A DNA stretch of 64,000 nt. Source: Variovorax paradoxus EPS. GTDB taxonomy: Bacteria; Pseudomonadota; Gammaproteobacteria; Burkholderiales; Burkholderiaceae_C. The notes beneath the pieces were generated by a model, which was not told where the DNA came from, made no database searches, and saw nothing but the letters and a program-made list of their open reading frames with translations. The position numbers and the translations under genes were made by a program. Below are positions 44,527 through 53,909 of the stretch, piece by piece (position 1 is the first letter of the stretch; every line of letters begins with the position of its first letter). The stretch covers positions 310,001-374,000 of the forward strand of contig NC_014931.1 of assembly GCF_000184745.1 (NCBI RefSeq), in the 5' to 3' direction.

Positions 44527-46137
44527 ATGCCCGTCATCGAATCCCGGCTGTCATCGGCCAGCGACACCTTCCAGGCCAACCGCACCGGCATGCTCGCGCT
44601 GCTGGACCAGGTGCGTGCGCACGAGGCCCGCGCCGCGTCTGCCTCGGGCGCCTCGGCCGAGCGCTTTGCCAAGCGCGGCCAGCTCTTGCCGCGCGAACGC
44701 ATCGCGCTGCTGCTGGACACCGGCGCGCCCTTTCTTCCGCTGGCTTCTCTCGCAGGCCTTGGTCATGACAACCCCGATCTTTCGAAGAGCGTGCCCGGCG
44801 GCGGGTTGATCTCCGGCATCGGCCAGGTCGCGGGCGTGCGCTGCATGGTGAGCGCCTCCGATTCGGGCATCGACGCCGGCGCGCTGCAACCGATGGGCCT
44901 GGACAAGCAGCTGCGCGTGCAAGAGATCGCGCTCGAGAACAAGCTCCCCTACGTGCAGCTGGTCGAAAGCGCCGGCGCCAATCTCATGCAGTACCGCGTC
45001 CAGGACTTCGTGCGCGGCGGCAGCATCTTTCGCAACCTCGCGCGGCTCTCGGCGGCGGGGCTGCCCGTGGTGACGGTGACGCATGGCTCCTCGACCGCGG
45101 GCGGCGCCTACCAGACGGGTTTGTCGGACTACATCGTGATGGTGCGCGATCGCACCCGGGCCTTCCTCGCCGGACCGCCGCTGCTGAAAGCCGCCACCGG
45201 CGAAATCGCCACCGAAGAAGAACTCGGCGGTGCCGTGATGCACACCCACATTTCGGGCCTGGGCGACTACCTCGCCGAAGACGACCGCGACGCCATCCGC
45301 ATCGCACGCTCGATCCTCGGCGGCATCGACTGGACCCGCGACGAAGCACCGCGCGCCTTCACGCCGCCGCGCTACGACGCCGAAGACCTGCTGGGCATCA
45401 TGCCGAGCGACGGACGCCGGCCGGTGGACATGCGCGAGGTCATCGCGCGCATCGCCGACGGCTCCGAGTTCCTCGAATTCAGCGAGCACTACGGCAGCGC
45501 CACCGTCTGCGCCCACATCCGGCTCGAAGGCCATGCGGTGGGCATCGTCACCAACAACGGCCCGATCGATTCCGACGGCGCGACCAAGGCCACGCACTTC
45601 ATCCAGGCCTGCTGCCAGTCGCGCACGCCCATCGTCTACCTGCAGAACATCACCGGCTACATGGTGGGCCGCGCGCACGAGGAGGCCGGCATCATCAAGC
45701 ACGGCGCCAAGATGATCCAGGCCGTGACCAACGCCACGGTGCCGCAGATCACGCTGTACTGCGGCGCCTCGTACGGCGCGGGCAACTACGGCATGTGCGG
45801 CCGAGGCTTCGCTCCGCGCTTCTGCTTCTCGTGGCCGAACGCGCGCACCGCCGTGATGGGCGGCGAGCAGGCCGCCAAGACCATGGCCATCGTCATGGAG
45901 GCCGGCATGGCGCGCAAGGGCGCGGTCGACACCGCGAAGATCGATGCGATGCAGCAGCAGATCGTCGAGCGCTTCGACCGGCAGATGAGCGTGTTCACCA
46001 CCAGCGCGATGCTGCTGGACGATGGCGTGATCGATCCGCGCGACACGCGCGCGGTGCTGGCCGAGGTGCTGTCGGTGTGCCGCGATGCCGATGCGCGCGT
46101 GCCGCAGGCGATGCAGTTCTCGGTGGCGCGGCCATGA
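44527..46137 (+). CDS. Acyl-CoA carboxylase beta (carboxyltransferase) subunit
   Basis: This 536-residue carboxyltransferase transfers carboxyl from biotin to an acyl-CoA. The segment HGSSTAGGAYQTGLSDYIV contrasts with the AGGAYVPAMSDE pattern I recall for methylcrotonyl-CoA carboxylases, and FLAGPPLLKAATGEIATEEELGGA is intact. No HMG-CoA lyase or enoyl-CoA hydratase gene adjoins, so geranyl-CoA carboxylase (AtuC-like) is the better fit, but not proven. It overlaps the alpha-subunit gene by ATGA. Confidence 0.92.
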   Translation: MPVIESRLSSASDTFQANRTGMLALLDQVRAHEARAASASGASAERFAKRGQLLPRERIALLLDTGAPFLPLASLAGLGHDNPDLSKSVPGGGLISGIGQVAGVRCMVSASDSGIDAGALQPMGLDKQLRVQEIALENKLPYVQLVESAGANLMQYRVQDFVRGGSIFRNLARLSAAGLPVVTVTHGSSTAGGAYQTGLSDYIVMVRDRTRAFLAGPPLLKAATGEIATEEELGGAVMHTHISGLGDYLAEDDRDAIRIARSILGGIDWTRDEAPRAFTPPRYDAEDLLGIMPSDGRRPVDMREVIARIADGSEFLEFSEHYGSATVCAHIRLEGHAVGIVTNNGPIDSDGATKATHFIQACCQSRTPIVYLQNITGYMVGRAHEEAGIIKHGAKMIQAVTNATVPQITLYCGASYGAGNYGMCGRGFAPRFCFSWPNARTAVMGGEQAAKTMAIVMEAGMARKGAVDTAKIDAMQQQIVERFDRQMSVFTTSAMLLDDGVIDPRDTRAVLAEVLSVCRDADARVPQAMQFSVARP

Positions 46138-48086
46138 AGGGGTTCAACAAGATCCTCATCGCCAACCGCGGCGAAATCGCGGTGCGTGTGATGCGCACCG
46201 CACGCACCATGGGCTATCGCACCGTCGCCGTGTATTCGAGCGCCGACGCCGATGCGGAACATGTGCGGCAAGCCGACCAGGCCGTGTGGATCGGTGAGTC
46301 GCTGCCCGCGCAGAGCTACCTCAACATCGCCGCGATCATCGAAGCCGCGCGTGCGAGCGGTGCACAAGCTGTGCATCCCGGCTACGGCTTCCTTGCGGAG
46401 AACGCCGGGTTCGCAGAGGCCTGCCGCAACGCTGGCCTCGTCTTCATCGGCCCCTCGCCCGAAGCCATTCGCGCGATGGGCGACAAGGCGGGCGCCAAGC
46501 GGCTGATGCGGGCGGCCGGCGTGCCGTGCATTCCCGGCTACCAGGGCGAAGACCAGAGCCAATCCACGCTCGCAGCCGAAGCTGCCCGCATCGGCTGGCC
46601 CGTGATGATCAAAGCAACCGCCGGCGGCGGCGGGCGCGGCATGCGGCTGGTGCCATCGGCCGCGGCCTTTGCCGATCTGCTGCAGAGCGCGCAGTCCGAA
46701 GCACTCAACGCCTTCGGCAATGCGACCGTGATCCTGGAGCGCGCCGTCGTCGCGCCGCGCCACATCGAAATCCAGGTGTTCGCCGACCGCCACGGCAATG
46801 GCATCCACCTCGGCGAGCGCGACTGCTCGGTGCAGCGTAGGCATCAGAAGGTGATCGAGGAATCGCCGTCGCCGGCGGTGTCCGCCGAGTTGCGCGAACG
46901 CATGGGCGCGACCGCCGTTGCCGCGGCAAAAGCCATCGCGTACGAAGGCGCTGGCACGCTCGAGTTTTTGCTCGACGCCGACGGCCAATACTGGTTCATG
47001 GAGATGAACACGCGGCTGCAGGTGGAGCATCCCGTGACCGAGGCGGTGACGGGGCTCGACCTCGTCGAACTGCAACTGCGCGTCGCCGCCGGAGAGCCAT
47101 TGCCGCTCACTCAGCAGGACGTGCAGATGAACGGCCACGCGATCGAAGTGCGCCTGTGCGCCGAGGACCCGCAGCAGGGCTTCATGCCGCAGAGCGGCAC
47201 GCTCGCTGCATGGCGGCCGTCGCCGGCTCTTCGTATCGAACATGCGTTGCGCGATGGCGCCGAAGTGCCGGCGTTCTACGACTCGATGATCGCCAAGCTG
47301 GTGTCGCACGGACGGACCCGCGACGAAGCGAGGCAGCGTCTCATCGCAGGCCTGCAGGACACTGTGGCGCTCGGCATCGCGACCAACCAAGAGTTTCTGC
47401 GGCGCGCGCTGTCGCACCCCGTGTTTGCCGAGGGTGCGGCGACGACGGCGTTCATCGCCGAGCATGCCGAGGCGCTGCTCGCGCCTGACGCCGCAATGGA
47501 AGGCCGCGCCGCGTTGCTCGCCGCACTACTGCTTCAACTCGGCGAACGTGGCTGGCCTTCACCGCTTGCGCACACGCTGCCTAACGCACTGCGCTTCTCG
47601 CTCAACGGCGAGGTGCATGCAGCGCGTGTGACGCCGCAGGGCGCAGGTCGTTTCGATGTCGCAGTCGATGCAACCGGGCCTGAGCGCATCGAACTGCTTG
47701 CGCTGCCCGGTGACGGCGTCGTGCGCTTCTCATGCGGCGGTGTTTCCGAGCAGGCCATGTCGGTGCGCAAGTCCGCCACGCACCTGTGGATTCATTTCAG
47801 CGGCCAGGCCTTCGAACTCGAGAATCTCACGCATGTGGCGGTGCCTCGCGCCGGTGCTGCTGGCGGCGACGGCCTGCTGCGCGCCTCGATGAACGGCCGC
47901 GTCATCGCCCTGCTCGCCGCCGAGGGGGACACGGTCGCTGCCGGCCAGCCCCTCGTCACGCTCGAAGCGATGAAGATGGAACACGTGCATTGCGCACCGC
48001 GCGCCGGCCGCGTCGCCGCGCTGCATGTCGCGGTGGGCGCGCAGGTGGCCGCGCGCCATGTGGTGGCGGAGATTGCCGACGCATGA
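46134..48086 (+). CDS. Acyl-CoA carboxylase alpha subunit (biotin carboxylase-BCCP fusion)
   Basis: This 650-residue protein joins an N-terminal biotin carboxylase (KILIANRGEIAVRVMRTAR, ATP-grasp with GGGGRGMRLV) to a C-terminal biotinyl domain whose lysine is Lys614 in EAMKMEH. It carboxylates its own biotin using ATP and bicarbonate and passes the carboxyl to the beta subunit encoded just upstream. AtuF-like or methylcrotonyl alpha subunits share this build; see the beta subunit for the distinction. Confidence 0.95.
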   Translation: MKGFNKILIANRGEIAVRVMRTARTMGYRTVAVYSSADADAEHVRQADQAVWIGESLPAQSYLNIAAIIEAARASGAQAVHPGYGFLAENAGFAEACRNAGLVFIGPSPEAIRAMGDKAGAKRLMRAAGVPCIPGYQGEDQSQSTLAAEAARIGWPVMIKATAGGGGRGMRLVPSAAAFADLLQSAQSEALNAFGNATVILERAVVAPRHIEIQVFADRHGNGIHLGERDCSVQRRHQKVIEESPSPAVSAELRERMGATAVAAAKAIAYEGAGTLEFLLDADGQYWFMEMNTRLQVEHPVTEAVTGLDLVELQLRVAAGEPLPLTQQDVQMNGHAIEVRLCAEDPQQGFMPQSGTLAAWRPSPALRIEHALRDGAEVPAFYDSMIAKLVSHGRTRDEARQRLIAGLQDTVALGIATNQEFLRRALSHPVFAEGAATTAFIAEHAEALLAPDAAMEGRAALLAALLLQLGERGWPSPLAHTLPNALRFSLNGEVHAARVTPQGAGRFDVAVDATGPERIELLALPGDGVVRFSCGGVSEQAMSVRKSATHLWIHFSGQAFELENLTHVAVPRAGAAGGDGLLRASMNGRVIALLAAEGDTVAAGQPLVTLEAMKMEHVHCAPRAGRVAALHVAVGAQVAARHVVAEIADA

Positions 48087-48126
48087 CGCGGCGCACCGTC
48101 TTCCCGATTTCCTGAAAGCCATTCGA

Positions 48127-49038
48127 ATGAACGCCTCTTCCCGCTACCGCTCCGTGTTCTCGCCCGGCCTGTTCGATGGACAGGTGATCGTCGTTACCGG
48201 TGGCGGCTCGGGCATCGGCCGCTGCACGGCGCACGAGCTCGCATCGCTCGGCGCGCAGGTCGTGCTTGTCGGCCGCAATGCCGAGAAGCTGCAGCAGGTA
48301 CAGAAAGAAATCGCCACCGCCGGCGGCAAAGCCAGCACCCAGGCCTTCGACATCCGGCAAGAAGAAGCCGTGCGTACGGCGATTGCCGAGGTGGTCGCAG
48401 CACACGGCCGCATCGACGGCCTCATCAACAACGCCGGCGGTCAGTACATCACGCCGCTCGCCGCCATCTCGGCCAAGGGCTGGGAAGCGGTGATCCACAC
48501 CAACCTCACCGGCGGCTTCCTCGTCGCGCGCGAATGCTTCGTGCAGAGCATGCAGGCGAACGGCGGCGCCATCGTCAACATCGTGGCCGACATGTGGGGC
48601 TCGATGCCCAACATGGGCCACAGCGGTGCCGCGCGCGCGGGCATGGTGAGCTTCACCGAAACGGCCGCGCTCGAATGGGCCGCGAACGGCGTGCGCGTGA
48701 ACGCGGTGGCGCCGGGCTACATCGCATCGAGCGGCATGGACCACTACCCGCCCGAGGCCGGCGACATGCTGCGCGCGATGCGCAAGACCGTGCCTGCCGG
48801 CCGCTTCGGCAACGAAGCCGAGACCTCCGCGGCCATCGCCTTCCTGCTGAGCCCCGCGGCGAGCTTCATCAGCGGCAGCGTGCTGCGCGTGGACGGCGCG
48901 CGGCCGCAGGTGCGCATGGGCTGGCCGATGGCGCTGCCGGATGCAGCGGCGCAGCAGCGCCCGGCAGTGCGGGCGTTCGACGGCTTCCATCTGGCGCAGA
49001 CGCCCCGCGTGTTCCAGGACAAAGAAACGAACGACTGA
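48127..49038 (+). CDS. SDR-family oxidoreductase of the PECR/DECR-like type
   Basis: This 303-residue protein has the NAD(P)-binding motif TGGGSGIG (residues 24-31) and NNAGG. At the catalytic position, where YxxxK is usual, it reads H165-S-G-A-A-R170, so both Tyr and Lys are replaced. I recall the same HSGAARAG motif in mammalian peroxisomal trans-2-enoyl-CoA reductase. It lies 40 bp after the carboxylase alpha gene and 31 bp before an acyl-CoA dehydrogenase gene, in one operon. Confidence 0.88.
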   Translation: MNASSRYRSVFSPGLFDGQVIVVTGGGSGIGRCTAHELASLGAQVVLVGRNAEKLQQVQKEIATAGGKASTQAFDIRQEEAVRTAIAEVVAAHGRIDGLINNAGGQYITPLAAISAKGWEAVIHTNLTGGFLVARECFVQSMQANGGAIVNIVADMWGSMPNMGHSGAARAGMVSFTETAALEWAANGVRVNAVAPGYIASSGMDHYPPEAGDMLRAMRKTVPAGRFGNEAETSAAIAFLLSPAASFISGSVLRVDGARPQVRMGWPMALPDAAAQQRPAVRAFDGFHLAQTPRVFQDKETND

Positions 49039-49069
49039 TTGATTGATTGACTGATCGGAGACAAGCGAC

Positions 49070-50230
49070 ATGCAGTACACCCACGAACACCTCGAGATTC
49101 AGAAGACGCTGCGCCGCTTCATCGATGACGAGATCAACCCGCACGTCGACGAATGGGAAGCGGCCGAGATCTTCCCCGCGCACGAGGTCTTCAAGAAGCT
49201 CGGCAACCTGGGCATGCTGGGCCTCAACAAGCCCGAAGCCTTCGGCGGCGCCGGCCTCGACTACTCGTATGCGATGGCGATGGCCGAGGCGCTCGGCCAC
49301 GTGAGCTGCGGCGGCGTGCCGATGGCCATCGGCGTGCAGACCGACATGTGCACGCCCGCGCTCGCACGCTTCGGCAGCGACGAGCTGCGCCGCGAATTCC
49401 TCGCACCCGCCATCGCGGGCGACACGGTCGGCTGCATCGGCGTGAGCGAGCCCGGTGCGGGCAGCGACGTCGCGGGCTTGAAGAGCCACGCACGCAAGGA
49501 CGGCGACGACTACCTCATCAGCGGCCAGAAGATGTGGATCACCAACAGCCTGCAGGCCGACTGGATGTGCATGCTGGTCAACACCAGCGACGGCCCGGTG
49601 CACCGCAACAAGTCGCTGGTGATGGTGCCGATGGACAGCCCCGGCATCGAGAAGGCCAAGAAGATCCGCAAGATCGGCATGAACTCCAGCGACACCGGGC
49701 TCATCTATTTCGACAACGTGCGCGTGCCGCAGCGCTATCGCATCGGCGAGGAGGGGCAGGGCTTCGTCTACCAGATGCAGCAGTTCCAGGAAGAGCGCCT
49801 CTGGGCCGCGGCCAGCTCGCTCGAGCCGATGGAAGACTGCATCGCGCAGACCATCGAGTGGGCGCAGCAGCGCCACATGTTCGGCGGCACGCTGGCCGAC
49901 CAGCAATGGGTGCAGTTCAAGCTGGCCGAACTGAAGACCGAAGTGGAAGCGCTGCGCGCGCTCACCTACCGCGCCTGCGACCTGCATGTGCAGGGCGAGG
50001 ACGTGCTCGAACTCGCCTCGATGGCCAAGCTCAAGACGGGGCGGCTCACGCGGCAGGTGTCGGACACGTGCCTCCAGTTCTGGGGCGGCATGGGTTTCAC
50101 GCTGGAGAACCGGGTCTCCCGGCTTTATCGCGACGGCCGCCTCGGTTCGATTGGCGGCGGTGCGGACGAAGTGATGCTCGGCATCCTCGCGAAGACGATG
50201 GGCATCGCCAAACGGCCACCGCGCGGCTGA
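49070..50230 (+). CDS. Acyl-CoA dehydrogenase
   Basis: This 386-residue flavoprotein introduces a double bond into an acyl-CoA. It has the FAD and substrate motifs IGVSEPGAGSDVAGLKS and, near the end, LQFWGGMGFTLENRVSRLYRD. GGAG lies upstream of the ATG. With a second dehydrogenase 15 bp downstream, it may act on citronellyl-CoA or a side-chain intermediate; specificity is inferred. Confidence 0.92.
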   Translation: MQYTHEHLEIQKTLRRFIDDEINPHVDEWEAAEIFPAHEVFKKLGNLGMLGLNKPEAFGGAGLDYSYAMAMAEALGHVSCGGVPMAIGVQTDMCTPALARFGSDELRREFLAPAIAGDTVGCIGVSEPGAGSDVAGLKSHARKDGDDYLISGQKMWITNSLQADWMCMLVNTSDGPVHRNKSLVMVPMDSPGIEKAKKIRKIGMNSSDTGLIYFDNVRVPQRYRIGEEGQGFVYQMQQFQEERLWAAASSLEPMEDCIAQTIEWAQQRHMFGGTLADQQWVQFKLAELKTEVEALRALTYRACDLHVQGEDVLELASMAKLKTGRLTRQVSDTCLQFWGGMGFTLENRVSRLYRDGRLGSIGGGADEVMLGILAKTMGIAKRPPRG

Positions 50231-50245
50231 CGGCGGCTGAAACGC

Positions 50246-51424
50246 ATGGACGCCGAACTGCAAGCCGACCGCGCGGCGCTCGCCGACACGGTGCGGCGCT
50301 TTGCCGAAAACGAGATCGCGCCGAATGTCGAAGCCTGGGACGACGCGGGCGAATTTCCGCGCGCGCTCTACACGCGCGCCGCGGAACTCGGGCTGCTCGG
50401 TCTCGGCTATGCCGAAGCGTTCGGCGGTACGCCGGCCTCGTATTCGCTCAAGCTTCCCGCATGGATCGCACTCGCGCGCCACGGCAAGAGCGGTGGCGTG
50501 CTCGCGAGCCTCTTCTCGCACAACATCGGCCTGCCGCCGGTGGTGCTGCATGCGAGCGACGCCGTGCGCCACGAGGTCGTGCCCGCCGTGCTGCGCGGCG
50601 AGAAGATCGCGGCGCTTGCCATCACCGAACCGGGCGGCGGCTCCGATGTCGCGGCGCTGCGCACGACGGCCAGACGGGAGAGTGCAGGCGACGGTGATCA
50701 CTATGTGCTGAACGGCGAGAAGACCTTCATCACGTCGGGCATGCGAGCCCACTGGATCACGGTCGCCGTACGCACCGGAGAAGGACGCGGTGCAGGCGGC
50801 ATCTCGATGCTGCTGGTGCCCGGAGATGCACTTGGCCTTTCGCGCAAGCGCCTCACGAAGATGGGCTGGTGGTGCTCCGACACCGCGACGCTGCACTTCG
50901 ACAACGTGCGCGTGCCGGCGCGCTATCTGCTGGGCGACGAAGGCGCGGGCTTCCGAATGATCATGGGCAACTTCAACGGCGAACGCATCGGCCTCGCAGC
51001 CGGCGCGCTCGGCTTCGCGCAGGCCTGCCTCGACGAAGCATTGGCTTGGTCCCGCGAGCGCAAGACCTTCGGTGCCGCGCTCATCGAGCACCAGGCGGTG
51101 CGCCACAAGCTGGTGGACATGCAGATGCGCATCGCCTCCACCGAAGCGTGGCTCGAGGCGGTGTCGGCGGAAGGCGATGCGCACGAAGCCGCCGGCCGCT
51201 TCAACGCGCCCGAATGGGTCGCGCAGGTCTGCATGCTCAAGAACCATGCGACGCAGACCATGCAGTTCTGCGCCGACCAGGCGGTGCAGATCCTCGGCGG
51301 CATGGGCTTCATGCGCGGCACGGTGAGCGAGCGCATCTACCGCGAAGTCAAGGTGATGATGATCGGCGGTGGTGCCGAGGAGATCATGAAGGAGCTGGCC
51401 GCGCGGCAGCTCGGCTGGCTGTAG
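50246..51424 (+). CDS. Acyl-CoA dehydrogenase
   Basis: This 392-residue flavoprotein is a paralogue of the preceding gene product with motifs ALAITEPGGGSDVAALRT and QILGGMGFMRGTVSERIYR. The duplicate dehydrogenases in one operon suggest successive or chain-length-specific oxidations. It is the last catabolic enzyme gene of the cluster. Confidence 0.92.
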   Translation: MDAELQADRAALADTVRRFAENEIAPNVEAWDDAGEFPRALYTRAAELGLLGLGYAEAFGGTPASYSLKLPAWIALARHGKSGGVLASLFSHNIGLPPVVLHASDAVRHEVVPAVLRGEKIAALAITEPGGGSDVAALRTTARRESAGDGDHYVLNGEKTFITSGMRAHWITVAVRTGEGRGAGGISMLLVPGDALGLSRKRLTKMGWWCSDTATLHFDNVRVPARYLLGDEGAGFRMIMGNFNGERIGLAAGALGFAQACLDEALAWSRERKTFGAALIEHQAVRHKLVDMQMRIASTEAWLEAVSAEGDAHEAAGRFNAPEWVAQVCMLKNHATQTMQFCADQAVQILGGMGFMRGTVSERIYREVKVMMIGGGAEEIMKELAARQLGWL

Positions 51425-51607
51425 CGCACCGCATCGCCTTTCCTCCAGCGGAAAACTGTTCTTCACCGGCGAGGTGCGCGGCGCATGGCCTTTCGCACGA
51501 GGCCTGCTTACCATCGGCCGCACATTGCATGAAGCCGGAGCCGCCGTGATCCTTGTTTTCCATCTCTTCGACCAAACCGATTCAGTCGAATGACCGAAGC
51601 CCGCACC

Positions 51608-51910
51608 ATGTTCAAACACATCGTGATGTGGGACCTGCGCGGCGAATCGCCTGAAGAAAAGGCGGAGGCCGTGCAGTTGCTCAAGCGCAAGTTCGAATCG
51701 CTGCGCGGGCAGATCCCTGGGCTGCTGCACCTAGAGGTGGGCGTCGATTCAAGCCGCATCGCCTACGCCTGCGACGTGGTGCTCTACAGCGAGTTCGACA
51801 GCCAGGCATCGCTCGACGGCTATGCCACGCACCCCGCGCATCTGCGGGTGCGCGAGGAGTTGGGCGATCTGCGGATCGCGCGGCACCAGGTCGACTACGC
51901 GATGGAGTGA
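51608..51910 (+). CDS. Dabb-family stress-responsive alpha-beta barrel protein
   Basis: This 100-residue protein has the ferredoxin-like alpha-beta pattern of Dabb proteins, starting MFKHIVMWDLRGES and ending with RIARHQVDYAME. An ATG 18 bases upstream (51590) is possible, but homology begins at 51608. It lies 183 bp after the acyl-CoA dehydrogenase gene. Dabb proteins range from olivetolic-acid-type cyclases to unknowns; the role here is not known. Confidence 0.85.
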   Translation: MFKHIVMWDLRGESPEEKAEAVQLLKRKFESLRGQIPGLLHLEVGVDSSRIAYACDVVLYSEFDSQASLDGYATHPAHLRVREELGDLRIARHQVDYAME

Positions 51911-51921
51911 TCGGGCGCGGG

Positions 51922-53187
51922 TCAGTCGTTCTTTTCGGACTCGCCCTGCTGCGCGGCCTGCGCCGCCGCACGCAGCTTGTCCTTCTTGCTCGGCCGCTTG
52001 CCCTTGATGCCGCCGGTGCCCGATGCATCGACGAGCGGCACGGCCACCTCGGTCGGCTCGAACCCTTCGATGCGCTCGCGCGGCAGTAGGAGGCCCTGGC
52101 GCTTTTCGATCAGGCGAAAGTGCGCCTCGGTCGATGCGCTCACGAAACTGATCGCCAGCCCGCTCTCGCCCGCGCGGCCGGTGCGGCCGATGCGGTGGAT
52201 GTAGTCGGTGGGCGAGCGCGGCAGGTCGTAGTTGATGACCACGGGGAGCTGCGCGATGTCGATGCCGCGCGCCGCGAGGTCGGTAGCGATCACCACGTCC
52301 CACCGGCTCTCCTTGAACTGCGCGAGGATGCCGGTGCGCGTGCCCTGCGCGATGTCGCCGTGGAAGGGCACCGCGTAGACACCGTTCTTGTAGAGCTTCT
52401 CGGCAACGATCTGCGCCGAATGCTGCGTGGCGACGAACACCAGCACGCGCTCCCATTCGTTTTCTTTGAGCAGATGGCGCAGGAGCTGCGTGCGGCGGTT
52501 CGCATCGACCTCGATCACGCGCTGCACGATGTTCGGCTCGGTGCCCGGCTCGCCCTGCATGTCGATGACCGCGGGGTCGCGCAGCATGCCGTCGGCCAGC
52601 GACTGGATGGCGGGCGGGAAGGTGGCGGAGAAAAGCAGGTTCTGCCGTTGCGCTGGCAGCAGCGCGAGGATGCGGCCGAGCTCTTCGGCAAAGCCGAGAT
52701 CGAAGAGGCGATCGGCCTCGTCGAGCACCAGCATCGAGACCGCGCCCAGCTTGAGCGCGTTGTGCTCGACCAGGTCGAGCAGCCGGCCGGGCGTGGCGAC
52801 GACGATGTCGGCGCCGCCGCGCAGGCTCATCATCTGCGGGTTGATCGAGACGCCGCCGAAGGCGATGGCGATCTTCAGGCGCTCGGGCAGGTGCTGCGCA
52901 AGGCTGCGCATGGTTTCGCCGACCTGGGCCGCGAGTTCGCGCGTGGGCACGAGCACCAGCGCGCGCACGCGACGCGGCGACTGTGCGGGCTCGGCGGCCA
53001 GGCGCTGCAGCAGCGGCAGGGAAAATGCGGCGGTCTTGCCGGAGCCGGTCTGCGCCGAGCCCCGCACGTCGCGGCCCTGCAAAATTGGGGGGATGGCCGC
53101 GGCCTGGATGGCGGTCGGCGCGGCAAAACCGCTTTCGGCGGCAGCCTGCACGAGCGCGGGAGCCAGGCCCAGTGAGTCGAATGGCAT
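51922..53187 (-). CDS. DEAD-box ATP-dependent RNA helicase
   Basis: This 421-residue helicase has a Q motif (PTAIQ, residues 24-28), motif I SAQTGSGKT (44-52), DEAD, SAT, and motif VI HRIGRTGRAGE in the second RecA domain. A basic C-terminal tail, rich in Lys and Gln, follows. It resembles RhlE-type helicases, which remodel RNA and ribosomal precursors. The ATG at 53187 starts the Q-motif region and no strong ribosome site was seen. It is divergent from the SUI1 gene. Confidence 0.95.
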   Translation of the reverse strand: MPFDSLGLAPALVQAAAESGFAAPTAIQAAAIPPILQGRDVRGSAQTGSGKTAAFSLPLLQRLAAEPAQSPRRVRALVLVPTRELAAQVGETMRSLAQHLPERLKIAIAFGGVSINPQMMSLRGGADIVVATPGRLLDLVEHNALKLGAVSMLVLDEADRLFDLGFAEELGRILALLPAQRQNLLFSATFPPAIQSLADGMLRDPAVIDMQGEPGTEPNIVQRVIEVDANRRTQLLRHLLKENEWERVLVFVATQHSAQIVAEKLYKNGVYAVPFHGDIAQGTRTGILAQFKESRWDVVIATDLAARGIDIAQLPVVINYDLPRSPTDYIHRIGRTGRAGESGLAISFVSASTEAHFRLIEKRQGLLLPRERIEGFEPTEVAVPLVDASGTGGIKGKRPSKKDKLRAAAQAAQQGESEKND

Positions 53188-53226
53188 GTGAGCAGACAGA
53201 GAGAAGAACCCAGAGATAAAAGAGAG

Positions 53227-53616
53227 ATGGATCGAATGGCGACGACGACGAAAAGCAATCAGGCCAGCACCCTGGTGTATTCCACCGAGGGGGGCGGCCG
53301 CATGTGCCCCGATTGCCGTGCGCCGATGGCGCAATGCCGCTGCAAGGAACTCGAGAAGGCGCGCGCGCCGGCCACTGACGGCATTGTGCGTGTATCGCAC
53401 GAGACCAAGGGCCGCAAAGGGAAGGGCGTGACGGTCATCAAGGGCCTCGCACTGGACGCCGCGGCGCTCGCGGCGGTGGGCAAGCAGCTGAAAACGGCCT
53501 GCGGCTCGGGCGGCACGGTGAAGGACGGCGTCATCGAGATCCAGGGCGATCACCGCGAACTGGTGATCGCGGCCCTCGTGAAGCAGGGCCACACCGTCAA
53601 GCGCGCCGGAGGCTGA
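53227..53616 (+). CDS. yciH: SUI1/YciH-family translation factor
   Basis: This 129-residue protein has an N-terminal Cys-rich segment CPDCRAPMAQCRC followed by a SUI1 domain (about 50-125) with TVIKGLALDAAALAAVG and GSGGTVKDGVIEIQGDH. SUI1 proteins affect start-codon choice. An ATG nine bases downstream (53236) is an alternative start. It is 14 bp before the DUF3820 gene. Confidence 0.93.
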   Translation: MDRMATTTKSNQASTLVYSTEGGGRMCPDCRAPMAQCRCKELEKARAPATDGIVRVSHETKGRKGKGVTVIKGLALDAAALAAVGKQLKTACGSGGTVKDGVIEIQGDHRELVIAALVKQGHTVKRAGG

Positions 53617-53630
53617 GGAAGAAACAACCC

Positions 53631-53867
53631 ATGAACCCCGAAGACCTGCAGCGCCTCGTGACCCTCGAAATGCCTTTTGGCAAGCACAAGGGCACGCTGA
53701 TCGCCGATTTGCCCGGAAATTACCTGACCTGGTTCGCACGCGAGGGTTTTCCCTCGGGAGAAATCGGCCGACTGCTCCATTTGATGCATGAAATAGACCA
53801 CAACGGCCTATCAGACCTGCTCAAACCGTTGCGAAACCGCCCGTCGCGCCGGGATGTTTCTCAATAA
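53631..53867 (+). CDS. DUF3820 small protein
   Basis: This 78-residue protein matches DUF3820, with MPFGKHKGTLIADLPGNYL and WFAREGFPSGEIGRLL. Members are of unknown function, although one was described as a quorum-sensing-regulated factor. It is co-directional with the SUI1 gene. Confidence 0.85.
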   Translation: MNPEDLQRLVTLEMPFGKHKGTLIADLPGNYLTWFAREGFPSGEIGRLLHLMHEIDHNGLSDLLKPLRNRPSRRDVSQ

Positions 53868-53875
53868 CACACGAT

Positions 53876-53909
53876 TTATCCACGTTTTTTCGCAAAGTGG
53901 CGTGGATAA
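53876..53909. other. Inverted pair of DnaA-box-like 9-mers
   Basis: TTATCCACG (53876-53884) and its perfect inverse CGTGGATAA (53901-53909) are 16 bp apart. Each matches the DnaA box consensus TTATNCACA at eight of nine bases. They follow the DUF3820 stop by 8 bp. The pair could be a DnaA binding site or the stem of a hairpin without a T-run. Confidence 0.45.

Noticed and set aside
44527..48086. Methylcrotonyl-CoA carboxylase of leucine catabolism
   Set aside because: No hydratase or HMG-CoA lyase adjoins and the beta subunit motif differs; kept only as an alternative.
49036..49056. Short GATT tandem repeat between the SDR and acyl-CoA dehydrogenase genes
   Set aside because: A few imperfect units only; probably chance or slippage with no further signal.
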